From contig JAJLRJ010000009.1 in NCBI GenBank assembly GCA_024195265.1, positions 887,001 to 951,000 on the forward strand: a stretch of 64,000 nt of DNA, given 5' to 3'. The stretch is from Dendrophyllia cribrosa. Its lineage: Eukaryota; Cnidaria; Anthozoa; Scleractinia; Dendrophylliidae. The position numbers and the translations under genes are program-made. The notes under the pieces were generated by a model. That model was given only the letters and a program-made list of their open reading frames with translations. It ran no database searches and was not told where the DNA came from. Shown here one piece after another: positions 45,001-60,000 of this stretch (position 1 is the stretch's first letter; every line of letters starts with the position of its first letter).

Positions 45001-48000
45001 AATAACGACTTGCTGCTTTTTTTAACGGTCTCGCTAAAAACAGGCGAGATAGCCCCAGCCGTGTTGAATGTTGAAATATGCCATTCATCATGTCGAACGA
45101 AAATTCATGAAAAATACCAAACTTTGTTTTGTAACTGAAACCCTGACAACACAAGCAGAACCGAAAGAGAGAACTGCTCAATAGCTTTTATTTAAATGGT
45201 CACACTTAAAGATTTCATCCACAGACTCAAAAGTTAGAACAACCTTGTACAGCATAATAAACAGTACCACAGGAAAGTACTGCTCAATGGCTTTCATTTG
45301 AATGGTCACACTTTAAGATTTCATCCACAGACTCAAAAGTTAGAGTGACCTTGTACAACATAATAAGTATAATAAACAGTATCACAGGAAAGCACTGCTC
45401 AATAGCTTTCATTTGAATGGTCACACTTAGGATTTCATCCACAGACTCAAAAGTTAGAGCGACCTTGTACAGCATAATAAACAGTATAACTGGAAAGTAC
45501 TGCTCAGTGGCTTGTACAGCATAGTAAACAGTACCACTGCAAAGTAAATCTAATCGTTTTGTAATTTTTCACAATCTTCCTGACTATTATGACATCTTGG
45601 CTTTTTTCCACGTTAGTAAGTAGTTATATATTCTAGGCAAAATCTACTTAAAGGACGAGGGAAGATTTTTGGTCAAAACTGTGCTAAAACTATTTATAAG
45701 TGCTTTCGATCATTGTCACAATTTTCTTCGAACTTGAACTCTTAAAGGGAAAACGAACCACGTCAATTTTTACCATTTTTTTTAACCCTTACACTTTGCG
45801 AGTCGTGTAGACAGTTATGGGGACATGTAATGTTGTTGAAACTTTTGAGTCTGTGGACCGCGAAATCCTATGGTGTGACTATTTAAATAAAACCTCTTCA
45901 GCAGTGCTTTTGTATGGTACCATTTGTTCTAACTTTTGAGTCTGTTGATGAAATCCTATGGTGTGACCATTCAAATGAAACCTCTTCAGCAGTGCTTTTG
46001 TATGGTACCATTTGTTCTAACTTTTGAGTCTGTTGATGAAATCCTATGGTGTGACTATTTAAATAAAACCTCTTCAGCAGTGCTTTTGTATGGTACCATT
46101 TGTTCTAACTTTTGAGTCTGTTGATGAAATCCTATGGTGTGACCATTCAAATGAAACCTCTTCAGCAGTGCTTTTGTATGGTACCATTTGTTCTAACTTT
46201 TGAGTCTGTTGATGAAATCCTATGGTGTGACTATTTAAATAAAACCTCTTCAGCAGTGCTTTTGTATGGTACCATTTGTTCTAACTTTTGAGTGTGTGGA
46301 CGGCGAAATCCTATGGTGTGACCAATCAAATGAAACCTCTTCAGCAGTACTTTTGCATGGTACCATTTGTTCTAACTTTTGAGTGTGTGGATGAAATCCT
46401 ATGGTGTGACCAATCAAATGAAACCTCTTCAGCAGTACTTTTGCATGGAACCATTTGTTCTAACTTTTGAGTGTGTGGACGGCGAAATCCTATGGTGTGA
46501 CCAATCAAATGAAACCTCTTCAGCAGTACTTTTGCATGGTACCATTTGTTCTAACTTTTGAGTGTGTGGACGGCGAAATCCTATGGTGTGACTCAAATGA
46601 AACCTCTTCAGCAGTACTTTTGCATGGAACCATTTGTTCTAACTTTTGAGTCTGTTGACGAAATCCTATGGTGTGACCATTCAAATGAAACCTCTTCAGC
46701 AGTACTTTTGCATGGTAGCATTTGTTTTTCAATATTTATGAAATGACATTTGGATTTTTTTCCCTGAATTTAAATTTGGTACTCTTGGAAGTTAAAGAGT
46801 TGAAGACACTGGGGAAGAAATTTAGCGTCAATTGTTCAATTCGCAATCCATTTCCATCCTGGGTTTACCCAGGCTATAAGGTCTTTTGACACTTAAATAA
46901 AGTTTCTATCTATCTATCTATCTATCCGCTGCTAAAAGCACACATCAATAGTTCCAGTGCACAACTTGTTAACGCAACTGGACCATGATTTTTAGATTTC
47001 CTTTGATAAAAATATGTCTTTTGGCTTCTCAAAGTGATATCCAAATCTGGTGCCATAGCCGATAGCAGGCGATAGCATGACTGAGGCCAGTAATAACAAA
47101 TTAGATTAGATGATTAATTGTTGATTGCGGTAAAATAGTACGAGAATTAGCAAATAAGCCAAATTGAACAAAAACCACAAGATTATTAACAGGAACTAAA
47201 TGGGATAATATAGTCTTTGCGGTAAAAAGGTGTTTTTATTATGTTTTGATTCAAAACAATCTCAGTGTACGAATGCTTTGATTTTCAACCTTTCTCTAAA
47301 GCAATGGCAATGGCAGCGTGGGTTAAAGCCCACGCTTCACGCGAGAAATCGAGGCTTTTCCTCGCGTGTGCGCGCAGTTCACGACAGGCGCCCTTGTGGG
47401 AATTTCTAGAACGGCTGCCAACATCACTCGATATGTTATTACAGTTGAAATGCTGCAATCTCTTCGCCCAGGGGTAAAAAAAAAACCTTGCCAAGTTTTG
47501 AGAGCTGGGTCATGCTATTTTTAGCGCCCTAAAAAAATAGCCGTGGTTTAGCCAAAATAAGACACGAGTTTTTGTTTGTGATTAAAGACTGCAAGGATTT
47601 TTTTAATGTGTTAAGTCCGAAGCGTCTAGACTTTAGAGTGAAAACATTTGTCACTTTAAACTACATTATCTTGATGAAAAAGCCAGATAATGAGCACCTA
47701 AAACATCCTTGAAACGGCCGGATGTAAACAAACAACTTAGTACGTGTTACCTGTCGCGTCTTATTTGGAAGAGCATATGCATATCCCAAATTTTATCTAG
47801 CAAAAACAAACGGCACATCATGAAAATTTCTTCCAAAGAGAAGAGATTTCTTTCAATGTTGGATTTTCATCTAACAGACTTCCAAGAAAATGAAGAACTT
47901 TGTGCAGCATAATAAACAGTACCACAGGAAAGTACTGCTCAGTAGCTTTCATTTGAATGGTCACACTTTAGGGTTTTTTCCACAGACTTAAAAGTTAGAA

Positions 48001-51000
48001 CCACCTTGTAAAACATTACAAACAGATGGTGTGACCTTTGAATGGTACCATTTGTTTTTCAAAATTTTACAAAATAAAATATGAGATTTTTCTCGAATTT
48101 TGATTTTTGGCACTCTTGGGAGCTAAATGGTTAACGATAGAACCGTAAGTTTTCGAATGACAAACGTCAGAACGACATCGCAATTCTCAATATTCAGTTA
48201 AACCCCTGGCAACCAACTAGGCTTAACAGAATATTAACACAAGAAATCGTAATTTTTATGTTATGAATACTTGATGGCAGGAATTCAGGGACTCGACTAC
48301 GGTATATCATCATTCGACGGCTCAATAAACGTGCGATTAATACCGTTCTTATAATATTCAGTGCATGTTCTATTCTTCTGTTTTACGGAGTATTGTACAA
48401 CTTTTGCGATCATTTTTTGTATTTTGCTCTATGATTTCCTTGCATTTTGTTTGTGTTTATCTTCATCTTGATTATCTAGAGAGGTTTCATTTCACGTTTT
48501 TAAGCCTGAACATCTCTTGAAACAGCTCGCGTGTCCTTGCCCCGTTAAAATCGTTTTGCGTGATTTTTAAACCCACTTAAAATTCTGCATTTGATAGTAA
48601 AAGCTGATTACTCAGCGAGATCTTGAGTAGAAGATTAAAACTACGCTAAGTTTTCCTGCTCTTTTGAAATTTGGTAAACAACATTTTAACCCTTAACTCC
48701 CCGAGCCAGTTATGGAAACATGTAGTGTAGTTCTAACTTTTAAGTCTGTTGACGAAATCCTATGGTGTGATCATTCAAATGAATTTTTTTTCGGCACTAC
48801 TTTTGCATGGTACTATTTGTTTTTCAATATTTTACAAAATGAATTTTGGGATTTTTTTCTAATTTTGTGATTCACTTAGTGGTCACGTCACCAGACGATA
48901 AAATCGCATATCCACGAAGTGGTTAAAATTGACGTTTTGTGGTCAAAACTGCCGCAAATGAAAACTAAGTACCTTTGTCAGACACGAAATGAAAAAAGAA
49001 CACTAGCCGTACCATCCCCTCGGGGAGATGGTACGGCCATCCCCACGGGGGGATGGTACGGCTACACGTAGGCTAACAGAACACTAAGAGGAAGACATGA
49101 AGTGAATTTCTGAAGAGAGAATCAACCATAATCCGAGTTTTAGCGAGTTTTTTTTTAAGACAAAAGGCGATAAACAATTTTTTCTAGTTGCAATCCATTT
49201 CCATCCTGGCCATCTGCAGCCCAACACACTTATTTTTACTCCCAGAGCACTAGTAGAACAATTTGAAACAAAACTGGACCATTTTTGTTGGGTTTTCACT
49301 GATATAAATATGTCTTTTGGGCTTCATAAAGTAACACTAAAATGGTAACATAGCCCCTTAAATAAATGAACCTTAATTAATACTGCCCATGACAATTAGG
49401 TAGTTCTTAACACCCGTTTACACATGCGATTTTTGATGCGATTTTTGTCGCGCTCTCCAATGCAACTTTTGTCGTAAAGTGTAAACTAGCAACAGGAGCC
49501 TGCTAGCGGCGATTTCCTGTGCGATTCGGGTGCGACACTGATTTGCTTTGATTTGCTGTGATTTCCCAAAAATCGCCGCCAAGTTGCATCAGGTTTCGAA
49601 CATGTTCCAAACCTCTGCGACATCGCGTGACAAATCGCACCCAAATCGCACTGAAATCACCGCCCGTTTACACATACGATTTAAAGATGCAACTTGCGCG
49701 CGATAAAAATTGCATCGACAAGTGCGACAAAAATTGCGCAAAAAATCGCCTGTGTAAACGGGCCTTTATATTTCTGGGTGGAATCCTGAAAATTCAAATG
49801 AAAGCAGTTTGTCAGCAGTACTGTCTATGCCGTTCTTTGCTTTTCAGAATTTTAACAAAATTTAGGTGATTACTCTATTTTGCATTGCTTGAAATACCGT
49901 GAAGTCTCTGAGATGGATACACTTGGCTCTAGCTGTCTGCCTTCTGGAGAGTTGATGTAACCTAGACTAGACATCTGTGACGTCAGAACTGAAACAGAAT
50001 CGTTCTCATTATCTTAGAGCTTGAAATAGTTAATTGATAAGAGTCAAGCAAAGTGTTTGAAGTGTTTTGTTCCCTTCAAAAAGTCATATTGCCGTTAAAT
50101 GGTGCCTCTTATTAAAGAAATTAAAAACGCACCGAGTGATTATTGAGTTATACAAGCATGCGGGAATTTGTAAGAACACGAGAGAAGTGCAGAAAAGCAC
50201 GAGCCGAAGGCGAGTGCTTCTCGCACTTCTCGAGTGTTCTTAAAAATTCGCAAGTGCTTAACAAACTCAACAATGCACGAGGATCAAGTTTTTTATTTCT
50301 TTTATAAAATAAAAACGGTTTTAATGAACCTTACGTCACGCGCGTGCTTTATAGAGTTATAATGAACTTGGTTTGACCAATCATAGCGCGCGCATTTCCT
50401 TAATACGCAAGTTAACGCTAACCCAGGATTAAAACTTAGCCGAGGATGTCATTTCTCTTGTTACAAGTGTTTTCAAAAGCTAATTAAAAGTTACATACGA
50501 AGACAAGTCAGAGACGAAACTAAAGGGCAAAAATAGTTTGGAAAATTTTCCATTGATTAATTATTTAACAGGAATCAAAATTGATGCTAACCCTGGGCTA
50601 GCTTAACGGCGCTTTGAACAACCCAGCCCTGAATTGTTTAATAAAAATGTCCGCTGTCTACCTTAGAGAGGTTTCCAGTCCTTAACCCTTTAAGCCCCAA
50701 GACCCACTTTAAGCACTACAAGACCCACTGCTTTTAAAAAATTGCAACTTTATCAATCGCGCGAACATTGCCTCATCTATCAGTTGTGAGCATTGACTAG
50801 AAAGTTCTTCCAATTGAGATACCCAATAAACACAAAAAAATCTGCGATTCTGCAAAATATTAGCGTTTGAATTTCGACAACAACAAAAATGACCGTTTTC
50901 AACGTCACAGAAAAACAATAAAAATCACATTTTTTCCTTCAGCTTTTTTTATTGAAATCTTCGTTACAAGCCCAAAAGTCAACATTCCCAGCAAAATTCA

Positions 51001-54000
51001 GTCCTAGTCCTAGCTTAGCAGTGAATGTTTTTGTTCTTATTCGTTGCTCGGGCCGAGCTACAGCCTCTCGTTCTAGTTCATACTGACTTTGCCTCGATTT
51101 TCAACATCACCACCGCACTGCATGCTGGGAAATAGCCACAATTTTTGAAGCGTTCGCTCCTTTCCCCACACATTTCATATCTATACTAAGTCCACAGCCA
51201 CTCCGACCTACCACCGAAATTTCGCGCTTGTTGTGTTCTTCAGTGGTCGCAACTTCCAAAATATGCCGTGGTAGGTCGAGAAATTCATCTAGAGTCGAGT
51301 CCCAAGGCTACTTCGTTTCGTGGCGGCCATTTTTCCCGTTCAACGAGCAACGATCCAAATTCGTAAACGAAGTACAACACCTAACTCGTTTCATTGAGAA
51401 AGTGGACTCTGAACTACCTTCGAGCTAAATGATGCTCATCGGGCAGCTACTAAAGATGAAAAATGGCTGTGAACTTACCAAAAATCGCAGATACAGCATA
51501 TTTGAGCCTTAATTGCAATTCAACAAAGCAAAATGACAACGTCACAATGACGTTTCCAGTAAACTCGAGCCTTCGGTGTTTTAGAACAGAAGCACTTTCC
51601 ATGCTAACTTTAAATATGGAGTCATGAAAGCCCATGGGGCGTGTGTATCCAGAAAATCGCTCAAAAACGCAAAAACCCTTGGGGCTTAAAGGGTTAAAGA
51701 GAGTTTAGTTATAGTCAAACAAATGAAATTCGGCCAGGACCAATCATGTCCAGCTGACAAGGGTGTCTACCTTACGAGGGTATCTGCCTTACAGGGATGT
51801 CCACCATACAGGTGTGTCTGTCTTACAGAGGTGTCAATCTTATAGGGCGGTCCACCTTATAGGGGTGTCCACCTTACAGGGGTGTCCATCTTACGGGTTT
51901 GTCCATCTGACAGGGGTTTCTGCCTTACAGGGGTGTCCATTTGATGAGGTGTCCATCTTATGTGGGTGTCTATCTTACAGGGGTGTCCATCTAACAGGGG
52001 TGTCCACCTTAAAGGGGTGTCTATCTGACAGGGGTGTCCGTCTTACAGAGGTATCCGTCTGACAGGGATGTCTGTTTTACAGGATTGCCTGCCTTACAGG
52101 GTTGTCCATTTGATGAGGTGTCCATCTTATGTGGGTGTCCATCTTATGTGGGTGTCCATCTTATGTGGGTGTCCATCTTACAGGGGTGTCCATCTAACAG
52201 TGGTGTCCACCTCACAGGGGTGTCCGTCTGACAGGGGTGTCCGTCTGACAGGGGTGTCCGTCTGACAGAGGTATCCGTCTGACAGGGATGTCCACCTTAC
52301 GGGGGTGTCCACCTTACGGGGGTGTCCACCTTACGGGGGTGTCCACCTTACGGGGGTGTCCACCTTACGGGGGTGTCCACCTTACAGGGGTGTCCACCTT
52401 ACAGGGGTGTCCACCTTACAGGGGTGTCCACCTTACAGGGGTGTCCACCTTACAGGGGTGTCCACCTTACAGGGGTGTCCACCTTACAGGGGTGTCCACC
52501 TTACAGGGGTGTCCACCTTACAGGGGTGTCCACCTTACAGGGGTGTCCACCTTACAGGGGTGTCCACCTTACAGGGGTGTCCACCTTACAGGGGTGTCCA
52601 CCTTACAGGGGTGTCCACCTTACAGGGGTGTCCATCTTACAGGGGTGTCCATCTTACAGGGGTATCCATCTGACAGGGATGTCCACCTTACAGGGGTGCC
52701 TGTCTTATAGGTTTGTCCCTCTGACAGGGGTGTCCGTTTTACAAGGGTCTCCCCTTTTGTTTAAGAGAGTTGACTGTAAGTGGCTGTTTCCTCTTAAAGG
52801 AGCACAGGCAGGTCTCTTGGTCCCAAATACCAAAATTCATACAATCTCTACCTTTGTAACACGGACACCTTTTCTCTGTCCCGTAAGTGTCTGTATTATG
52901 AATGTTCAGCTGTGTCTTTGGGACCAAGGAAACTGTCTGTAATAGAAAGGTGTCCGTATTATAGTGGTGTCCGAAAGGAGAGGTTCCACTTTATTTCTAT
53001 AAAATTGATTTTGAAAGTTCTTGACAGCGAGAGAATAGAATTTGTTATAAACAAAACTACTTGTGGTTTAATAATTGCAGATTCATCCTGTTCTACTGGT
53101 TCGCATGATTGCCATAGACACGCCATCTGCATACCGACCACCAAGCGGTCTTACAAGTGTAGCTGTGTGCCTGGTTATCGTGGTGATGGGAAGAAATGCA
53201 ATGGTAATTACTCACTTTATAATTACTCTGAACAAGGAATTATGGGATCATTTGGGTTGGTGGGGGATAGTATGTAGAATGTTTAGGGGGAGTGTAAGCT
53301 TAAATTTGTCCCAGGGGGATTGTAATCTGTACATTTTTGGGTGACGATGTGCAACAAATTGAATTAGCATCCCTACCCTATCCCAGACTAGGCACCTAGC
53401 ATCCCTACCCTATCCCAGACTAGGCACCTAGCATCCCTACCCTATCCCAGACTAGGCACCTAGCATCCCTACCCTATCCCAGACTAGGCACCTAGCATCC
53501 CTACCCTATCCCAGACTAGGCACCTAGCATCCCTACCCTATCCCAGACTAGGCACCTAGCATCCCTACCCTATCCCGGACTAGACACCTAGCATCCCTAC
53601 CCTACCCTATCCCGGACTAGACACCTAGCATCCCTACCCTATCCCAGACTAGACACCAAACATTTCTACCCTATCCCGGACTAGACACCTAGCATCCCTA
53701 CCCTACCCTATCCCAGACTAGACACCTAGCATCCCTACCCTACCCTATCCCAGACTAGACACCTAGCATCCCTACCCTATCCCAGACTAGACACCTAGCA
53801 TCCCTACCCTATCCCAGACTAGACACCAAGCATCCCTACCCTATCCTAGACTCGCTATGTTCCAGAAGCTCCATCTTCATAGCAATGATCAGTTTGAGTT
53901 TCCCGGTAAATGATTCTTTTTGATCTCCATAACCTATCCCAGACTCGCTATGTTCCAGAAGCTCCATCTTCATAGCAATGATCAGTTTGAGTTTCCCGGT

Positions 54001-57000
54001 AAATGATTCTTTCTGATTTCCATACCTTATCCCAGACTAAACTGTTTGAAAACCATATCCTTCACAGCGGCACATACCCATATAGATAGGTTATATATGA
54101 GAGTACCCCCCGTTGGGATTTCGTCCCCATACCGTAAAATCCCGGTTATAAGCCCCCCCCAGGATATAGGCCCATCAGTTTGCTAATAAAACATTTTCCC
54201 GGTTGTACCCCATCCGATATATAAGTACACCACAGTTCCTTAACAGCAATTATTTACAAAAATATGCACCAAATTAACTGAAACAACGTTTGTTTATCTC
54301 ACTAATATTTTTTTCTCCAAAAAAGCCCTACGAAGTTGTATAAGCCCAGGGCTTATAACCGGTATTTTACGGTATCTCGCAATATTTGCAGACAAGCCGT
54401 TCGTCCGCTAAAGCAAAGGCTGTAATAAACTTTCTAGAACTGTACACGGCTGCTGTCTATATGGTTATTTTGGATTTCGCGTTCTAGTTTTTTTTTTACA
54501 CATTTGTCAAAAAAAAATTAACTATTTTTGATTGGCTATTCACTTGTACCTGAAACTCATAAGTGGGTTAACGTGTAACGCGCATTCACAGCTTCCAAAT
54601 ATTCAATTTTTGCTTAGTACCATATTTGGAAAACCCTCGGTCCCTCGAGATTGAAAGCAAGTTGTTCTAGCGAATTGATTGGTTAATATTTTTGTCTTGA
54701 TTTTCCAAATATGGCTGTAACAACTTCTTAGCAAATTGAATAATCGGAAGCTTGTTTTGAAGCGTACAAGAGACAGTTGCACGTTTCAACCCACCTATGG
54801 GTTTCTGCTTGTATGGTAAAAAATAAAACAGTTATTCACCTCAGTGGCGGGGAAGGCTGGTGGATATTTATTAATATTCACATCCACTTCAGTGAATAAT
54901 CAGTGCGTGTAAGCAGTAGGCAATTCTCTATTGTTCCGATGCATTTCGCTTTCCCCGCATAAGAATGTTTAGATTTTCGTACTGAGAATACGTCAACCTA
55001 TGGACAACATGGTTTTGAAATAAAATTTACTGAAACTTTATTTTAAAGCGATGTTTCTTTTGTGTTACAAGATTTCATCCAATCGTGAGACTCCAAAGCA
55101 ATGGCCAAGAAAGACTTCTAATTTTCCATGTTCCCCACATAGAATTTTTGTTGCATTAAAAATCACAATAGTTTTCACTAAAAGGGAATCAATTAGTAAA
55201 CTAGAGATAAATAGATGCGCTGCCTGATGAAGTTAGAGTAGATTTTCATGTTTTAGCCAATGAGGTGGACGGTTTCAACAATAGCACAATTCACACCTTT
55301 CTACATTCCGTGGATTTGGGTTGCCTACTTCTTACACGGATTGTTACTTAACTAGTCAGGACTAGCTACAGTTTTAATTTTATTTCGTTCTCGTTTTACT
55401 TTAGAATATGATCCCTGTTCGATTGAGAATGGCGGATGTGATCACAATTGTCACAACTCTGCAGGACAAGTGTCGTGTACCTGCCGTGAAGGCTTCAGAC
55501 TGCACCCCAACATGAGAAACTGTCTGCGTAAGTTTACCTCGGGTGTTCTGCTGTCTCATAGAACAGTTTTTAATATTGTATGAACTGATACTGAATTGAA
55601 CTAAAATGTGAAGTTTCGTTGATATCTGCTTTACATTTGAGGAAATAAAAGAAAAAAATGCGACTTTTACAAGAAATGTATGACAGAAATAAGACACGAA
55701 AGAAATGTGTGTATGTGTGCCCGCCAGCCATACATTTTTGTGTAAAAATCGTGAATTTCAAATTTTTATATTTTCTTCGGTTTTCAGCAGATCTCTTCGT
55801 AACTTCTCATTTTTGCTAAATTCTTCTGTTTTTCATTTTATACAGTACAAATGTCAGGCTGTTTTGAAAAAGGGCTCTTCATGTTTGCTCTGGTTTTGCA
55901 ATATTACACTTTGTGATTGGTTGAAAAACTCAAAGTGCTTTCTTAACCCTTTCACTCCCAGAGTCAATTATGAAGACATGAGGTGTAGTTCTATCTTTTG
56001 AGTCTGTTTAACCCTTTCACTCCCAGAGTCAGTTATGGAGACATGTAGTGTAGTACTAACTTTTGAGTCTGTGGACGAAATCTTATGGTGTGACCATTCA
56101 AATGAGACCTCTTCGCCAGTACTTTTACATGGTACCATTTTTTTTTTAATATTTTACAAAATGAAGTTTTGGATTTTTCTTGAATTTTGATCTTTGGCAC
56201 TCTTGGGAGTAAAAGGGTTAAGGTGCTGCTACACAAGGCAATTTTTCTTGCGACTTGCAATGCAACGCTGACGAAAGCATTGCGAGACAAGTTGCAGTTT
56301 ATAGTTACACGCGCGCAACTTGCCACGCAACGTTGCGAAAAATAGAGAAGTGTCTTTTCTGAAACTCGTAACGCAATTTTTCGTTGTTGACAAGTTGCGA
56401 AGAGAGGAGTATTACACGCGCAATTTCATCCGCAACTTGTCTCGCAACAGCTCTCGTCAGCGTTGCGTTGCAAGTTGTAGGAAAAAATGCATCGTGTAAC
56501 AACACCTTTAGTCACCTTTTGTAACTTTTTCGAACACGTTCTCCCGTGCTTGGCGCCGGCTACATGTATTTGCTTCGGTTTGCCTGCGGCTGTTGTGGTT
56601 GGGCAAAGATGTTATTTTGCTAATGGTTTTACGACCCTCAATTCACAACTGCTCTAACGCATAACATGGAGACCATGACATAAGGTAGACCCAGTATTTG
56701 GCCTGCACCAGTCACCTCCTGGATTGAAAAAAAAAAATGTTGTCATGGTTTCCAGTTCGTTTCGTTTCAGTCAACAACTGGTTATATTAGCTAGTTTCCT
56801 TTAGCATCATCCTAAAGTGTGCCAATTCAAATGAAAGTTACTGAGCAGTACTTTCCTGTGGTACTGTTTCTTATGCTGTACAAGGTGGTTCTAACTTTTG
56901 GGTCTGTGAATGAAACCCTACAGTGTGACCATTCAAATGAGCAGTACTTTCCAATCGTATGATGCTGTGGTTTTCAACTGACATTGAAAAATAAAATTCT

Positions 57001-60000
57001 GTCATCCCTTTGCGCTTCCTTCACCAAAATTCTGTCTATCATTGTTTAAAAACACTTCCAGTTCGTGAAAACACTGACTAACCCGGTTTTGTGTATTTGC
57101 AGTTCAGGAAGAAGTCATTACTATAAGCAAAAGAGTGCGCGTCAGACTTGAACAAGTATCGCTCTGCAAACATAAAGAAAAAGGAAGTGAAGTGAAGGAA
57201 AAAATTCTCGAAAAACTTCAAAAAAAGTTTCTCAGTCAAGAGGTGTGCAACTTCCCATGCAAAATCTTTAACCTGCAGCTACGTTGCAAACTGAAGCGAG
57301 GCGAAAAAGTATCCGTGTCGTTCGATATTAAACTGAATCAAAATGTCATAGCCACGTCAAAATTCTGTAACGACACTTGCATGAAGTGCCAAATGGAGAA
57401 ACGGCTGCAAAAGATGATCAATGTTCTGCGTACCCTGGCGGATAACAGCAAGTTAAACGTGTCTGTTTCTGACCAAACCTTTACCGTCACGAAAAGGTCT
57501 CTGCGAATCCTAAGGGAGAGTGATCATTGCCACAAGACCGAGAGAACACGCCGAAAAGGTAAGAGGCCGGGTGAGTTAACTGGATCATGAATGGTATTTT
57601 CATCAGCCGTAAATTGCACCGGTTGCACGTTTTCCCGCGCTTTACGTTGGTGGTTGTATATGTTGTGGTGCAATTTTGTCCTTGGTGCAAATTTTATTTT
57701 CTATTGTTTTTGGGTATGGTAATGTATGATAATGAGTTTTAAACAAAGGAAACTAAAATTTGCACCAAGGATAAAATTGCACCACAACATATACTTTCCC
57801 TTGTTTGGCACCGGATACATGTTTTCCCGCGCTTGGCACGGGTTGAATTTTGTTTTGTTTTGCGCGTGGCACCCAGAGCCTACGGTTTCCATGACCGCGC
57901 AAGACCATTCTCGTCCCCAGAGCCTTCGTTTCGTTTGGTCAGCGGAAAAAACGAAGGGCTCTGGTAACAGTGTCTTCCGCAATGTCGTAAAATCCACGAC
58001 ATCCGTTAGCGCATGCCTAATGCATTAATGTACTATTGCGCTTGCTCAATGCCAGAAACAGGAATAAAAAAACCTTTCGTGTGTGCATTCTCGTCCCTAG
58101 AGCCCTCGTTTCGTTTGGTTGAGCTCTGGAGACGAGAATGTTGTGTGTGTGGAATGGCGTTCGAAGGGACTGTACATTACAAGACTTAAAAATTATAGGA
58201 AAACATCGCGCTAAAAAGGAAAGAAGAAAAGCTTTACGTGCTGCTGTTATTTAGAAGAAAGATTGTCTTTGTATTTTGCCTACTGGTTTTAGAAATTCCT
58301 CGATAAGTCAACCGATTTCTTTCGTTTGGGAGCCGTGTATTTATCGTTTCGCCACTGAACGCTATCATATCCGACCAAATCAGTGGATGGCCGGGACAGC
58401 TAAGTTTGTTGATGGACACGCTGTGGTCATTGATTAGGCTTATTTCATCGAACAGTGGTAAGAAATATCGAGGAATTTTTGTTTTGCATTCGTTTCATGT
58501 TATTTTAATTGTGCGTCGAGTGACCTTCGTTTCCCTAGATTTGTTTTTCAAGTTGTAGCAAAGAGTAGTACCTAATAAAGAAAATATAACTTGCTTACGA
58601 GAGTGCTGATAGCGTTGTTGTTGTTGTTATTTAAAATGGGTAACCTAGTGGTAATATTTCTTTTCACCCTTGGGCTTTCTTCAGGATTTCTGCCTCTTCT
58701 TTTAATTAATACTCGTCCCTGTTGCAAGCAACATACTTCTTTAATATTCGTGGCCGCTTTATATAGCTTCGTCTTCCAAGACACATACTGATTATTTTCG
58801 GAAACGAATCGCTCATATTTAGCGACAATTAGATCCCGTTATACTTTGAAATATAGCAGCCGTATCTTTACCTGCTAAACCACACAAAACTGGGTGACAT
58901 TGGTCGTTGGATGCATTGAAATTAAAACGTTGGTTTTGTTGATGTGGTCATAGGACTTCAACATTTGAAATTCAACCGGAAGTAAAACCTTATGCGTAGA
59001 GGCGTAAAGTTTTTTACCTTGTTGCGCATTCATTTTTAAACGGCCAATAAAAAAATTCAAATTTTTGTCCGTTACCAGAGCTACACGAGACGGAATTTAA
59101 AAAAAAAACCGTGGAGCTCTGGGGACGAGAATGGCAAAGTTCTAATCGGAAAACCAATCGGACAGTTTCATGCGCCAACACATTTAAAGCTTTAGGCTAA
59201 ATGAACCAATCACATCATTTCATACAATCACTATGGTAATCATTTTTCTGCATATTTCAATGCCAGTGATAAAACGTTTTCGATTCATAATTTCTTCTCA
59301 TATTTTTTTTTCATGTTAAGTAATGGTCCTAGTAAGAAGTAGGCAATCTAACGGCAGGGAATGCAGAAAGGTGTTAATTATGATATCCGTCCACCTCATT
59401 GGCTAAAACGTGAAAATCTACCATACCTTGACCAGGTAGTGCATTTATTTCTCTCTTGTTTACTAATTGATTCCCTTTTAGTGAAAACTATTCTGAGTTT
59501 TAATGCAACCAAAATTCTAAGTCTTTCTTGGCCATTGTTTTGGAGTTTTATGATTGGATGAAATTTTGTAGCACAAAAGAAACCTCGCTTTAAAATAAAG
59601 TTCCAGTACATTTTATTTAAAAAAACATGTTGTCCATAGGTTGATGCATTCTCAGTAAAAAAACCCTAAACGATCTCATGTGGGGAAAGCGAAATGCCGC
59701 GGAACAATAGAGCATTGCCTACTTCTTACACGTATTGTAACTTAATTTGTTCTCGGAAATTGTAATGGTTATGATCAATTGTTAATAGGACTTCGTGTCG
59801 TCCAATTCTGTCTGTAATCATACTCTTGATTAACAAATCGGACTCCCGATATACGGTCGTCCGATTTTGTTAATCACTAGTATGATAACAGACCGATTTA
59901 GACTCCACTCAGTCCTGTTACCATTATGTATAAGTATCATTATTCTTTCTAACGCTTGTCTACATTTCCCCAGCATCCCGATGTTACCGCGGGGAATATT

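Noticed and set aside
52288..52942. Plus-strand ORFs of 122-206 aa ([17 protein letters not shown] repeat)
   Set aside because: Frame-independent translations of the 17-bp minisatellite.
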